Of a stretch of DNA of 64,000 nt, positions 1 to 11,328 are shown one piece after another. This DNA is from Odontesthes bonariensis. Lineage: Eukaryota > Chordata > Actinopteri > Atheriniformes > Atherinopsidae. Below the pieces are notes generated by a model. It worked only from the letters and a program-made list of their open reading frames with translations, made no database searches and was not told the DNA's origin. The stretch spans positions 32,228,197 to 32,292,196 of the forward strand of contig NC_134509.1 in NCBI RefSeq assembly GCF_027942865.1, written 5' to 3'. A program made the translations under genes and the position numbers. Position 1 is the stretch's first letter; each line of letters starts with the position of its first letter.

Positions 1-870
1 CGAACAGCCCACATCAAGGGGCTCCATACTCCCGGAGCACCCCCCACAAGAGTCCTCGAGGGACACGGTCGAACGCCTTCTCCAAGTCCACAAAACACAT
101 GTAGACCGGTTGGGTGAACTCCCATGCACCCTCCAGGATCCTGCTGAGGGTGTAGAACTGGTCCACTGTTCCACGACCAGGACGAAAACCACACTGCACC
201 TCCTGAATCCGAGATTCGATTATCCAGCGGATCCTCCTCTCCAGTACCCCCGAATAGACCTTACCAGGGAGGCTGAGGAGTGTGATCCCCCTATACACAC
301 CCTCCGGTCCCCTTTTTTAAAGAGGGGGACCACCACCCCGATCTGCCAGTCCAGAGGCACTGCCCCCGATGTCCACGCGATGCTGCAGAGGCTTGTCAAC
401 CAAGACAGCCCTACAACATCCAGAGCCTTGAGGAACTCAGGACGAACCTCATCCACCCCCGGGGCCTTGCCACCGAGGAGTTTTTTGACCACCTCTGCAA
501 CCTCAGCCCCAGAAATGGGAGGCCCCACGTCCGAGCTCCCCAACTCTGCTTCCTCATCGGAAGGCATGTCGGTAGGATTGAGGAGGCCCTCGAAGTATTC
601 CCCCCTCCGCTTGGCCTGTCGGTACCCATCAGCTGCTTCCAGAGTCCCACTGGCCAAAAAGGCCCGATAGGACTCCTTCTTCAGCTTGACGGCTTCCCTC
701 ACCACTGGTGTCCACCAGCGGGTTCGGGGATTGCCGCCACGACAGTCACCGACCACCTTACGGCCACAGCTCCGGTCGGCCGCCTCAACAATGGAGGCAC
801 GGAACATGGCCCATTCGGGCTCAATGTCCCCCACCTCCCCCGGGACATGGTTGAAGCTCTTTATATATGT
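1..870 (-). mobile_element. Decayed LINE (RTE-like) reverse transcriptase fragment
   Basis: Read on the minus strand, this encodes pieces of a non-LTR retrotransposon polymerase: the linker with LLGGKAPGVDE, then VVVPLFKKGDRR, then after a frame change YRGITLLSLPGK, CGFRPGRG and the palm motif FVDLEKAFDRVPRG. The frame breaks near 293-298, where a few bases are missing between KKGDRRVC and YRGI. A further deletion near 600-610 joins RQAKR to EYFEGLL, losing the usual segment between them. The element runs off the left edge of the window, so its 3' end is not seen. It lies antisense in the cacng2 intron upstream of the last exon. The clade is tentative; a C-terminal piece of the same family lies at 62230-62506. 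Confidence 0.85.
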
Positions 871-1085
871 AAATATGAATAATACTTTTTTTTTTTTTAT
901 CTGTCTCACCTCTGCACAGTAAATCATCAAAAAGAAGTTTATTATACTCTTGGTCTTGCAAGCTTACAGAGAACACATTACAATAGAAAAGCATGGGAAA
1001 GGCAGTTTCATGATGTGTTACTTTATTTGAGTTTAGCTGTATTTTAGTTTTGATATAATTAGTCTCTCTCTTTTCCTTTTTCTAG

Positions 1086-1618
1086 GCCTGAGCAACATCA
1101 TAGGAATCATTGTGTACATATCAGCCAACGCTGGTGACCCTTCTAAGAGTGACTCCAAGAAGAACAGCTACTCCTATGGTTGGTCCTTCTACTTTGGCGC
1201 CCTTTCCTTCATCATGGCTGAAATGGTGGGTGTGCTGGCTGTGCACATGTTCATTGATCGCCATCGGGAGCTGCGAGTTGGAGCGCGAGCCGCCGACTAC
1301 CTCCAAGGCGCGGCCATCACGCGCATCCCCAGCTACCGCTACCGCTATCGACGCCGCTCGCGCTCCTCATCCCGTTCTACAGATCCCTCGCACTCTCGCG
1401 AGGCCTCACCAGTGGGCCTGAAGGCCTTCGGGACGCTGCCCTCCACTGAGCTGTCCATGTACACGCTGCCCAAGGGCCAAACGGGCACCCCAACAGCTAC
1501 CTATAACTCCACGGAGAGGGACCACAACTTCCTGCAGGTCCACAACTGCATTCAGAAAGACCTGAAAGACTCAGGTGGCCACAGCAACACCGCCAATCGG
1601 CGCACTACACCTGTATGA
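1086..1618 (+). CDS. cacng2: Voltage-dependent calcium channel gamma-2 subunit (stargazin, TARP), last coding exon
   Basis: Stargazin is a four-pass membrane protein that brings AMPA receptors to the synapse and slows their gating. This exon follows a pyrimidine-rich acceptor ending TTTTTCTAG and starts in phase 1 (one base carried over from the previous exon). It encodes [18 protein letters not shown] (TM3 and the following loop), the fourth membrane segment around [20 protein letters not shown], and the cytoplasmic tail. The tail has the Arg/Ser-rich stretch [10 protein letters not shown], a phosphorylation region in the family, a conserved QVHNCIQK block, and ends in RRTTPV, the class I PDZ ligand that binds PSD-95. 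The tail resembles gamma-2 slightly more than gamma-3, and the ift27 neighbour supports gamma-2. Which teleost copy (a or b) this is cannot be told. Upstream exons lie outside the window. Confidence 0.93.
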
Positions 1619-3370
1619 AACAGAAATGGACCACAGACGTTGGCATAAATTAGAGGGGTGTTGGGGTGGTGGGGGGGGGGAGCAGCAAAAGACAGATCAT
1701 TGAATAAGGAAAAGAGAGGGGTAGAAATGGATAGATGTAGGGGTGATGAGTAAGAAACGGGGGAAATTCTGAGCGCTCCACAGCACCTCAGATAATCATT
1801 GAGTTTCTGTTGGAAAAAAAAAAAAAAGGAAACAGAGTAAAAATGCATAAAAAAAGAAGCATGCATGATTTTCCCATGAACCATTGTTTAACAAGATCTG
1901 AACATGTTTGTAAAGAGTTTAGGGGGTGATAAACCGGGAGAAGTGACTTCTGGGGTTGCTGGGGTGTGGTGGGCAGTTGTCTCGGGGCTGTGGGACCGTG
2001 GAGTGGTGGGCTGGGCCAGACTGCCTGTTCAAAGGCGAACTTTATTTTTTTACTTTTCCTCAGTCTGAACAAAGAGGGGCATTGTTTTCCCCTCGGCCCA
2101 GCCTATTAACCTGCCCTTGCACTACCATACAACAAGCCCCAAACACATACTCTGCAAACACCCTTACACCCAACTCCTTTGTTTAGTTGCTGTATCTTCT
2201 TGATTTCATTCTTTAATCACATTAATACTGTGAACCATTGCGGTGTGGGATTCAAGCAGGGAGCAATTCAGGCCGCAAAAAAAAATATGAATATATATAT
2301 TTAAAAAAAAGAAAAAAAACACATAAGTTAATATATGTATTGATTATATATAAATATATGAATATACATGTTAATATATCATGAATAGACGTCCCTGGCG
2401 CAAAAAAAATATCAACAGGAAAAAAAGTGAAGTAACTTGAGAGTTACTTAGTTAAACTAAATCGAGTCATCATGGAAACAAAACCAACAAGGAGGATTCA
2501 GCGCGACTCGCTCATTTGATAGCAAAGGCTACAGCCAGCTTGATAAACTGATATTGGTTAGTATTAGACATTGTCACATTCTTTTACAATAACAACAAAA
2601 AAATATTTTGGAAGTCTGCCAAAACCCTGGCAGCCATCTTTGATCAGTGTCAACTCATGGTAAAAAGTTGACCTTACTTTTTTCTTTTTTTTCTTCCTTC
2701 CTTCCTTCCTTCTTTTTTTTTTTTGTTTTTAACCCCTTAAAGGGGCGGAATGAAGAGAGAACTCTGGGTAATGGATTATCTCTCTGCAAACTTGAAGATG
2801 ACTGTGGACAACGAAACGTCACTACTGCCAAAGACACAAAGTAGTACGTGAGAGAACACGGCTACCATCGAGCTGAAGCAAAGTGACTCCAAAAAATTAA
2901 GAATTTACGTGCATGCTAATCAAAATCATCCAATCTGCTTTTAAGAAACCTATGTTTTGAACAACTGAACAATGATATCATGTAAGGGCAGTGGGAAAAT
3001 AGAACTTAATGTTACAGTACTGTGTCTCTTCATTTATTTATGTTTTTCTTTGGAGTGGGGATTTCGGGTGGGGCCTTTTTACGCTTGAAGGAAAAAACAG
3101 ACTTTGGAAAACGTATCACAGCTTCTTTTTTTTTTTTAACAGAACAATATCTTATCTTGGCTTTTTCATTTCTTTTCACAGCTCAGCTGCACTCTCACAC
3201 AGCCTTATTCTTTCTTTATCTCATTTTTCTTGCTCTTTGGTTTCACATTGTGTTGTTGTAAATGAGAATATTAAAAAAAAGCGTAATATCTTTCAAGGTG
3301 CCAAAACTGAATGAATCTGAACTTGGATGCATCAAGTCCTGATGACAAATAAATACTGACCCCTTCCCCT
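1619..3370 (+). other. cacng2: 3' UTR of cacng2
   Basis: About 1.7 kb of AT-rich sequence after the stop codon, with several A and T runs (1815-1827, 2287-2330, 2687-2725, 3126-3138) and no coding potential. An AATAAA at 3348 is the best candidate end. The extent is inferred from that signal only. Confidence 0.6.
3348..3353 (+). promoter_or_regulatory. cacng2: Poly(A) signal AATAAA for cacng2
   Basis: Canonical AATAAA about 1.73 kb after the cacng2 stop, followed by a GT/T-rich stretch (TATTTGTTGTATTATATTTGG at 3389-3409) that fits a downstream element. Earlier cleavage is possible. Confidence 0.5.
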
Positions 3371-3449
3371 GTAGGGAACTGAATGAGTATTTGTTGTATT
3401 ATATTTGGTAAGAAAACACAAATGGGCTTCATACAGAAAGTTCCTGAGA

Positions 3450-3660
3450 TTCAATGTTAGCCTCCTTAACTCTCTGAAGCTTGATTTATGCTTTAACATG
3501 TGACCAACGCTGATCCTACGTGGGAGTCTACGTAAGTAACTTTGCGCAATGTATGTGTCTGTGCTGGTCGGCAGTTTTGACCCCTGTAGCCCGAGTTGGC
3601 AGCGGGCTTCCTGCCACCGCTTCAAACAATAGATAATAGAAGACAAAAGTCTGTTGATGT
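3450..3660. repeat. Possible PIF/Harbinger-like DNA transposon fragment
   Basis: The stretch with TGAAGCTTGATTTATGCTT followed by TACGTGGGAGTCTACGTAAG resembles the terminal part of fish Harbinger-type elements, which carry a TTGATTTATGCTT motif and repeated TACG words. No second terminus was found. This is a resemblance from memory only. Confidence 0.3.
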
Positions 3661-6600
3661 AACAGCTCTGTGACTATGTGGGGAGCAGAGAAGTGTTGAA
3701 CAGCAGTCATTTTTAACTGGAACTACTGCAACACATAAAAGAGAGACGTTGTATCGAGATGGATGTCGAACAGATGGAACAGACAGATTGGCAGAGATTT
3801 TATAATGAGAAAATGGCTGCAGGTAGATTACTGGTTGTTGTGTTTGCATTATAACCAAAAATGATCCGATTACAATGTGTTACATTTTACATTTGTGTTC
3901 CACAGAGGCATAATATTTCAGCAAAGCTGCATGCTGTGTAAACGCAAGCTGCACCAACATGACCAGTCTCAGTTGTTACCGTGTGCTTCCCCACGTTGTG
4001 TTGTTACCTTCATCAGAAGGTGCCCAGGCTACAGGGAAGCTGTGCAGTAGGGTACATGTTGATGGCATATCTACGGCAATCTGATTTTGAAGCGTTGAAC
4101 CAGCTTTCAGTAGGAGAAGTATTTTACAAGTGGCCAAGAACAATCTTACTAGGGTAGGAAAAAAGTCATATTCACAACGTGCAAATGGTTTGTTCAGAGA
4201 AAAGAAATGGATTTGAATTGAGAAACATAGAAAAAGACCTCATGATCTATCACATAATTCAGTTGAAATGATGATTTGCCTGACTGTTTGTAAAAGCTTA
4301 AACATATATGAAAAGAGCTTGAGCTTTGTTTGACACAATTACAGCATGCACGTTTAGTTAATATGAGCTTTTATAAAGGCACGAGAAAATGTCCTAAGAA
4401 AACTGCCTTTATCAGGGCTCTCTATCACACCAATTAACAGACCAATCTAATGTGAAAAGCAAATATTGCACACTTACCGTGGCTCTATCCATCGGTATAG
4501 TGGGTATGTCTGAATGAAGTTATGAGGAATATTATTGTAAAGGTGACCACGGCTAAATAACTGAATGCTGTCATTTTATTTGTCTGAAAATGATTAGACA
4601 CTTAGACATGTCCAGCTAAACTCTAGCAAAAGTGATGAAGTGTATCAGTGGAAATCCCATATTTTAGCAGGGCTAAATATGATAATATAATCTAAAGGAT
4701 TTCCTGGATAAAGTTAAGTAAGAATCTCTGCTGCAACTGAGAAGCTGGACAAATGTTAGCAAGCCACAAGTGTCTTCCTTCATGTGGACAAGGTAAGTTT
4801 ATGATTTAACATAACATTGCTCACAGAGTTTTGGTAAACTTCAAACTTGATCTGTTTGACATCAGTGGATTCCTTGCCTAATGGCTTCAAAGAGGAAATT
4901 AAACTTAAGATAAAGTATATTAAATTAATTTTCTGCTATAATTTCCTCAAAGTGACTTGGTCCTTGAGCTAAATGATCGTATGTGAGCCAGAGTGAAAAC
5001 ACAAGTTAGTGAAAAAAAAAAAAGTCTGATGATATGATTAGAGAAATTCTGGCTATACTATTATTAAAATATATTGCAACTGACTTAATTTTGTACAGAT
5101 TTCATCAAAATTACATCACTTCATTTCAACAAATTATGTCTGGGAGTTTTTCAGATGTTTTCTGTGGTTATTGCTTTGGATTACCACAGGCCAACTTTTG
5201 CATAGCAATAAATGTAACAGAACAAGTAATCATTGGGTGTATTGTGTTATTTGTGGCATCAGTAGTTTTTAATGTGGCAGATTAAAGGTTACAGAACCAG
5301 CTGAACATTCCCATCATCACAGTGGTCAGCTTAAAAGCCTATGCAATGTCTCTCCTTGACCAGTTACCTATAGTTGCTAACAGTGCACCAGCTTGGTCTG
5401 CTGTCCGTCAAACGCTTACACCGACCCATCCAGTGGCCTGGACAGTGATGGCACATTTGCAACCGTTTGGGTTGATAATGATTAAGAAGTTTTATATTGA
5501 TTGAAAAACGTGCTTAGCACTTCCTCTGAGTGTAAAGTTTATAGTACATGTCTTTCTTCTTTCCCCCTATCCATTTCTCTGTTACTCTATCACTTTCAAT
5601 AACTCACTGTCATCCATTCACTGTCTTTTCTTCTCAATTATTCACTCAAAATATCCCTTTTATTATTTATTCATTTCTCCTCTATCTCCCTGTTGTTTCT
5701 ACATTTCCTGTCTGGCCTGCAGAATGATAAATGTCAAAATCTTAAACATCAGCCCAAATGTCCTGAACAAATGTATTTCTATATGCTGTCCTTCTTTCTA
5801 TCCCTCCCTCCCTCACTCTGTCCTCCCCTGGTGTGATGATCAGAGTAGCTGGCATGTCTCTCAGAAGCACTGCTGTGATCACTGAAGAGAGACAAGGCTG
5901 GGAGGAGAAGGAGGAAAGAGAAACGGGGGTGCAGCAGTTGTTCAGCCTGACTGAAACAGTGCCACACTGCCTCCATCTGGGCTGGAGGTACATAAGGATC
6001 CTCTCACGTCAGTGTTTGAACTTGAGGGCCAACAAAAAACAAGTCTTCCTCCCAGTATTGGGATTTGGGGTGCACTGTACCAAAAGGATTATGGAGTTTA
6101 ACGTATAAAATCACAATAATTAACTGTACATCATGGCCTGACTCCCAACACATTAAACCTGTCCAGTCCAGCTAGTGCAGATGCTGAAAATAAACTGGAA
6201 AACAGCGTGTTTGTGGATCACATTTGAATGTAATTTAACTTGAATATGTTATGATTATATAATGATAAATCAAAACAAAAATGGGAGAAAAAAATGGACG
6301 AACAACTGCATTGTCTCCATTTTGCAAGGCTGACTTCACATGTGCCTCTTCAGGCTTCCTTATTACCCTATAAATTGAATGTCAAGGAGGCAACACACAC
6401 AGTCAGTAGACAGCTGATAAGGAGCAACAAGAAATTCAAAAGGAAATAATTATTTATTGCTACATACAGCAGTGTACAAAGCCAAAAGAACCAACAGTAT
6501 TGCATGAGATATAGCTTGAGAGATAGGAACTGCACAAGGTAGGTGGTGTTTTCTTATTTAATATTCTGTCTTTAATTTCTCTGTTGATTTACCCTCTCTA

Positions 6601-7867
6601 CCCCGCACCCTGATGTCTCTGCCTTCAGAGAAGGCTTTGCTTTGTTGTATGGTTTGTTGCATGAGTAATAGCCTTCGAGCTGATTTGGCATTAGATTATG
6701 TATTTGGTCTTGTTTAATACTCACAAATAACAATATTTTCAGTTTTTGACATACTCAGATAGATTATGGCAAACTTTACTGTGAACATGTTTGCAATTGT
6801 CAGCTAACATTGGTAAATCACCAGCACACAGGCTCAGTTTTCCACCGGTCCACCACAAACCACAAATGAATTTATGTCTGACAGACACTATTTATTCTTG
6901 TAATTTCCTGGTCTTTTTTTGAGGCTGTGATCCGTTACGTGTGGATGTTTGTGGATTTCTTACTTTTAAAATTGTCTTAACTTGGCTACATGTCACTGGG
7001 GTTGCCGTTCTGCAAGTTGCACTTTAAAGTAGCATATAGTTTATGTGAAAGTATCAACTTATTTAGAAATGTTAGTGCAACCTCATCTTTCGTAAATGTT
7101 TTAAAGCAATGCCAACAAAAATGGCAGACAGTAATGCAAAGTGCGTTTTTTGCTGCTGTACAGTTAACCTGGTAGGATTTTTTGGTAGATAATCATTGCA
7201 GGTTGCAGTTCAGACAGGAGGGCTGCAGATCTGGGGTAACAACTGCTGTGTCCTTCCTCACCTGTAATTAGCGGGCTTTTTAGGTCATGGACTGTTTGAG
7301 GCTAGAGAACAAACAATGCCGGCTACACAGATACCAACACACAGATGCAAAACAGCAGTCAATTGAAGGTTGAGGTTAATTGTCCTTAAATGCAACAAAC
7401 TAAGTAGATTATTATTTGTGAACATACCTTTACATGTAGGAAAATTATATAATTTGGTGTGTGAGATAGGCTAACCTTCAGGAAAAGGGTGAGGGAAACA
7501 GAAAAAAAAACTAGTGCAGGTTTGTTATATGAGCTGGAACTCACCCTGCATTCAGGATATGTTATGAATACAAAATTCTGAGTTAGTGTTTGAGCGAGGA
7601 GCACTGCTGTGAAATATAGCTGATATAAAGTCCCGAAGTCCCAAAATAGACTAAAGATCTTGGAAAGATGTGTAGATACCCTCGGGTCAACTAGAGATTT
7701 ACTGCCTGATGGCCCATGGTGGCACTTCTACGTAATATAAATTGATTAGGTATTGTACAAATAACTTTAGCTCTTTGGAGTTTACTGAACTTTTGCCATT
7801 GGTAGCATTTGTGAATATTTACAATGCAGCAACTCAGGCCCTGCTTTGTGTTGAATACAGCAAATTA

Positions 7868-8030
7868 AAGATAGATAGATAGATACTTTATTCACAAGTT
7901 CCATCAGTATCCACAAAACTTAGAGTAAAAATGTATGCAATAGATACTAATAATGGTAATAGGTCCAATGAAAAGCCAAAATTAAGAGCAAGTAGCACAA
8001 AGGATAAAGTGTGAATCAAGACCCTGCAAT
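7868..8030 (-). repeat. LINE 3'-tail fragment with GATA microsatellite
   Basis: (GATA)n followed by GATACTTTATTCAC reads, on the other strand, as GTGAATAAAGTATC followed by a (TATC)n tail. That is the usual 3' end of many fish CR1/L2-group LINEs. Only a short 3' piece is visible. Confidence 0.5.
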
Positions 8031-8589
8031 GGATTGATCTCGCAGATGTTTGATGCATCTCTCAGTTCAGTTCATGCCATTGATGGGCATATACGCAGCA
8101 TCCATAGCACACCCCAGGTGTTTTGTCACTACAAATACTTTCACCTTTTATGCATGCTTGGAAGCAATTTTGAAACAACAATCAGCCACTAATCAGGAAC
8201 TCTTTCAAAGGTTTTTCATTAAAGCCGATAATCGGTGGCCAGAATATCAATGCATAAATCTATCATGGTTTCTCGCTTGCAGCACCTTCTATTCAAAGGA
8301 GCACAGAAATTATGATAAAAGCACGGAGGCCCTTGAGGACATTAATATAAATCTAGGAAGTTAACTTATCCGGATCCTTATGAATCACACTTTTAAACTG
8401 TATCCATTCTGATGTCAGAAATCAAGGCTGTCATAGTATTACCATCCAATTATCATGGCCAAAAGAATTTATGATAATGATATTGAAATATCAATAGATA
8501 ATTGTAGTCAGTCAATTAGAGGTGAAGAGAGCCTTTAACCTAACAGTACAGAAGTGTAAAAATACAAATAGGTCATGGTTAACAGATTG

Positions 8590-8830
8590 CACTCTGCAGT
8601 CTTATCAATGACTCAAAGCGCTTTACACTGCAAACCACATTACCCCATCCACACATTCATGCAATGCTTTTTGTTTTTTCATTACAGTTGCTCACACACA
8701 CACCAATGCCTCATTGGGGAGAATTAGGCGTTCGATATCTTGCTGAAGGGCATATTAATATGTGAACAGGAGGAGTTGGGGATCAGACCACAATGTAAGT
8801 ACAGGATGACCCAGTCTATTTCCTAAGCTA
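8590..8830. repeat. Dispersed fish repeat
   Basis: Starts with ACTCAAAGCGCTTTACACTG and continues through a CA-rich patch to a GGGGATCAGACCACAATG segment. The order matches a dispersed repeat common in teleost genomes, with a degraded tRNA-like end. I recognise the pattern but cannot name the family with certainty. Confidence 0.45.
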
Positions 8831-8847
8831 CAGACATTAAATGAAAA

Positions 8848-9045
8848 TCAATACATCCATCCATCCATCCATCTTGAATACCAGGTTCGTCAGTCGGGCT
8901 GCGGGGGGGCCGGTGCCTATCCCAGTGGTCATCGGGTGAGAGGCGGGGCTCACCCTGGACAGGCTGCCAGTTCATCACAGGACCACACAGAGACAAACCA
9001 GACAAACAACCACACACACGCTCATACTCACTAAAATCAATATAA
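8848..9045 (-). repeat. SINE-like dispersed repeat (tail part)
   Basis: A (CATC)n run at 8856-8876 is followed by sequence that on the minus strand reads through ACTGGCAGCCTGTCCAGGGT and GGCACCGGCC, ending in (GATG)n. This is the body and tail of a widespread teleost SINE-type repeat. The related copy at 51535-51872 also keeps the tRNA-like head. Confidence 0.5.
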
Positions 9046-11039
9046 CATAAACAAATTTACAAAAGTGATGATATTGTCAACACACTTTACATATTCATTT
9101 TATCAGCCATGGTCATGATTTGATGGTCATTTTTTTCAAATCGACATTTGCATGGTAGTGCTTTACCACCAATCTCAAGAGGTACACCATGGACTAAAGG
9201 GTTGGAGTGAGCCATTGTGAACTTTAACCTTTTGAAAACCAGCTGCTCCGAATAGGGCTGTAAAGGGTAGAAAAGGATGCTAAGAAAGAATATATATATT
9301 CTTATATGAGTATAACCTGATCAACTGATCATGATCATGATTTTTTTAAATCTCGATTCATTTAACACCCATTGTATGTGGACCACCAGACCAGTTCCTT
9401 ACCATCCCTGTGTTGGTGTGGACACGTTCAAGCAGAGCCTGATCAACCGCTGCAAACAGCTTCGACAGGTACCACTTTTGCTTACTCCTATGGATGAAAG
9501 GTGAACAGTTGCTCTTGTTATAGGTCTCCTTCTGAAGGAGTAAACGTACTGAATGAATATTATTTATTGAGAAGAGATGACTGACATAATACAGAATGAT
9601 GACAGAGCAGAGTAGCTAGCCATGAAAACAGACTGAGATTGGCATTCAGTGATCTCTTACCACCTGTCTCAATATCTGTGGATATGAGGAAGTCTCTCCC
9701 AAACCAATAAAAAGCAGCACACACTATCTTATGATATTATTAAGTTATATTCCCAAGATATTATCATTCTAAATTGAGTCGAGGGCCGCAAGGATACAGT
9801 TGAAGTTCAGTACCTGGGACGACTTTTCAGGATAGCGTAGAGCTTGTTTTATACTTTAATAAGTGTGTGTGTGACTGTGTGGATTAGCGCATCTTTCTAT
9901 TTTTTTAACTTTGGATGGTCTTTAAAACTTTTGAAGATTTTTTTGGGGTAAAATATTTGATTTTATTAAGTGTCCTCACAAAGACAAAAAGATATGTTTG
10001 TGTACTACTCACATTACAGCTTAAGCAATGAATAAACATCTATAGCTTGTAATGCCACATAGATTACAAAACTTTAGGAGCATGTTGTTGGGCAGAAATA
10101 AAGAGAATGCTTTGACATGTATCTGTGTATACAGCTATACGGATTACCTACATGTGACAGCTGCAGTTATTCTTTCTGTGTATTTTTATATGCCTGATAG
10201 GAGGAAAGGAAGAAAACAGCCAGACACACTCATACAAAAAATACACAAAACAAAGAGCGAAAGAACAAGGATAGAAAGCTTAATTGCTGTAATTTTGATC
10301 ACCCACTCAAGCAGGAGAAAAACACTGCGCTGCAATAACAATTTCAACTTGTTAAGTGCAGATTTAGTAAAGAACCTCATTAGAAAGCACTTTACATTTT
10401 ACAAGAAACATCTGATTAGTTCCTTTATAATACGGTCGAGTATCTTCAGACGCGCTCTCCAGATGTTAGGGAATAAAGACTGAAGTAAATCATTAAATGT
10501 CCTGCATTTATGAACAAATGGTGTCAGCAAGAGGACTGAAACATCAGTCAGTGCCAGCATTTGGGCTTTTCTCAAACAGAACAGAGACTGTCTCATTATT
10601 ATTACGTGCTGCTGTCGCTCAACTGGATGTGGTGCATAATGTGAGAAAAACTGCTGCGCCTGGCTCGAACTCGTGTGCCATCACTTGAACGTGGAAGCTG
10701 GTCTGAGAGGCAGCGAGACAACAAGGACATGGCTGTGACCTGGTTTGAATAGGAGGGCGTTAATTAGAGAGGTGGTTACTGGTTGTTAGCGCCACACTGG
10801 GGACATGACTGAAATGATGGCTGGAGCTGGGGAATTAACACAACAAGAGAGCGAGGTAGACAGACAGCAAGAGAGAGCAAGTGGGAAGAAGAGTTTATTT
10901 TTAAAAAGTGACAATGAGATAGAGAGAAAACATTCAAAAGGATCATCATCATCATCTGTGAGAAAGCAAACCTCCTTATCAGCACACATCAAGGGAGAAA
11001 AACAACACTGTTCGCGACTGATTATCACAGAAAAAGTCC

Positions 11040-11045
11040 TTTATT
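11040..11045 (-). promoter_or_regulatory. ift27: Poly(A) signal for ift27
   Basis: TTTATT on the plus strand is AATAAA on the minus strand, about 180 bases past the ift27 stop codon. It is the first canonical signal downstream, so the 3' UTR is probably short. Confidence 0.65.
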
Positions 11046-11223
11046 TGAGGTCATATCAAAATATCATCTTGAACAAGATGTTTTGCAGTTGGGGGAGCAT
11101 AACACAAAATCTTGTGTTTCCACATGCTTTATATGTATTATATTAAGTATAAACAGCCCTCAGCCAATTGAATTATCTGAATGGAAGTCTTGTGTCTGTG
11201 CCTGTGCGTGACTTGGAGGGGAT

Positions 11224-11328
11224 CTAGCCTGGGCTGAGGTTTTGGATGGTCTCACGGCGCTCTTGATAGAGGGAGTGGAAGGCCCGAGCTAAACTAAGGA
11301 ACGGTGCATCACAGTTTATCATCTCCTT
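11224..11328 (-). CDS. ift27: ift27 coding exon 7 (terminal)
   Basis: Acceptor TCTCTTACAG. Encodes KEMINCDAPFLSLARAFHSL, then YQERRETIQNLSPG and a TAG stop. This is the last helix of the GTPase fold. Intron 6 before it is only about 200 bases. Confidence 0.94.
   Translation of the reverse strand, partial: KEMINCDAPFLSLARAFHSLYQERRETIQNLSPG

Larger units (their letters stand above)
3371..11039. other. Intergenic region between cacng2 and ift27 (convergent genes)
   Basis: 7.7 kb without a recognisable gene. The longest open frame, 10052-10483 (+), resembles nothing known, is rich in basic residues and lies in AT-rich DNA, so I do not call it. The region holds the repeat pieces listed separately (3450-3660, 7868-8030, 8590-8830, 8848-9045). 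The rest (about 3700-7860 and 9050-11030) shows only AT-rich unique-looking sequence. Confidence 0.6.

Noticed and set aside
10052..10483. 143-codon open frame between cacng2 and ift27
   Set aside because: Low-complexity basic composition, no recognisable motif, an overlapping frame on the other strand, and no splice or poly(A) context of a gene.
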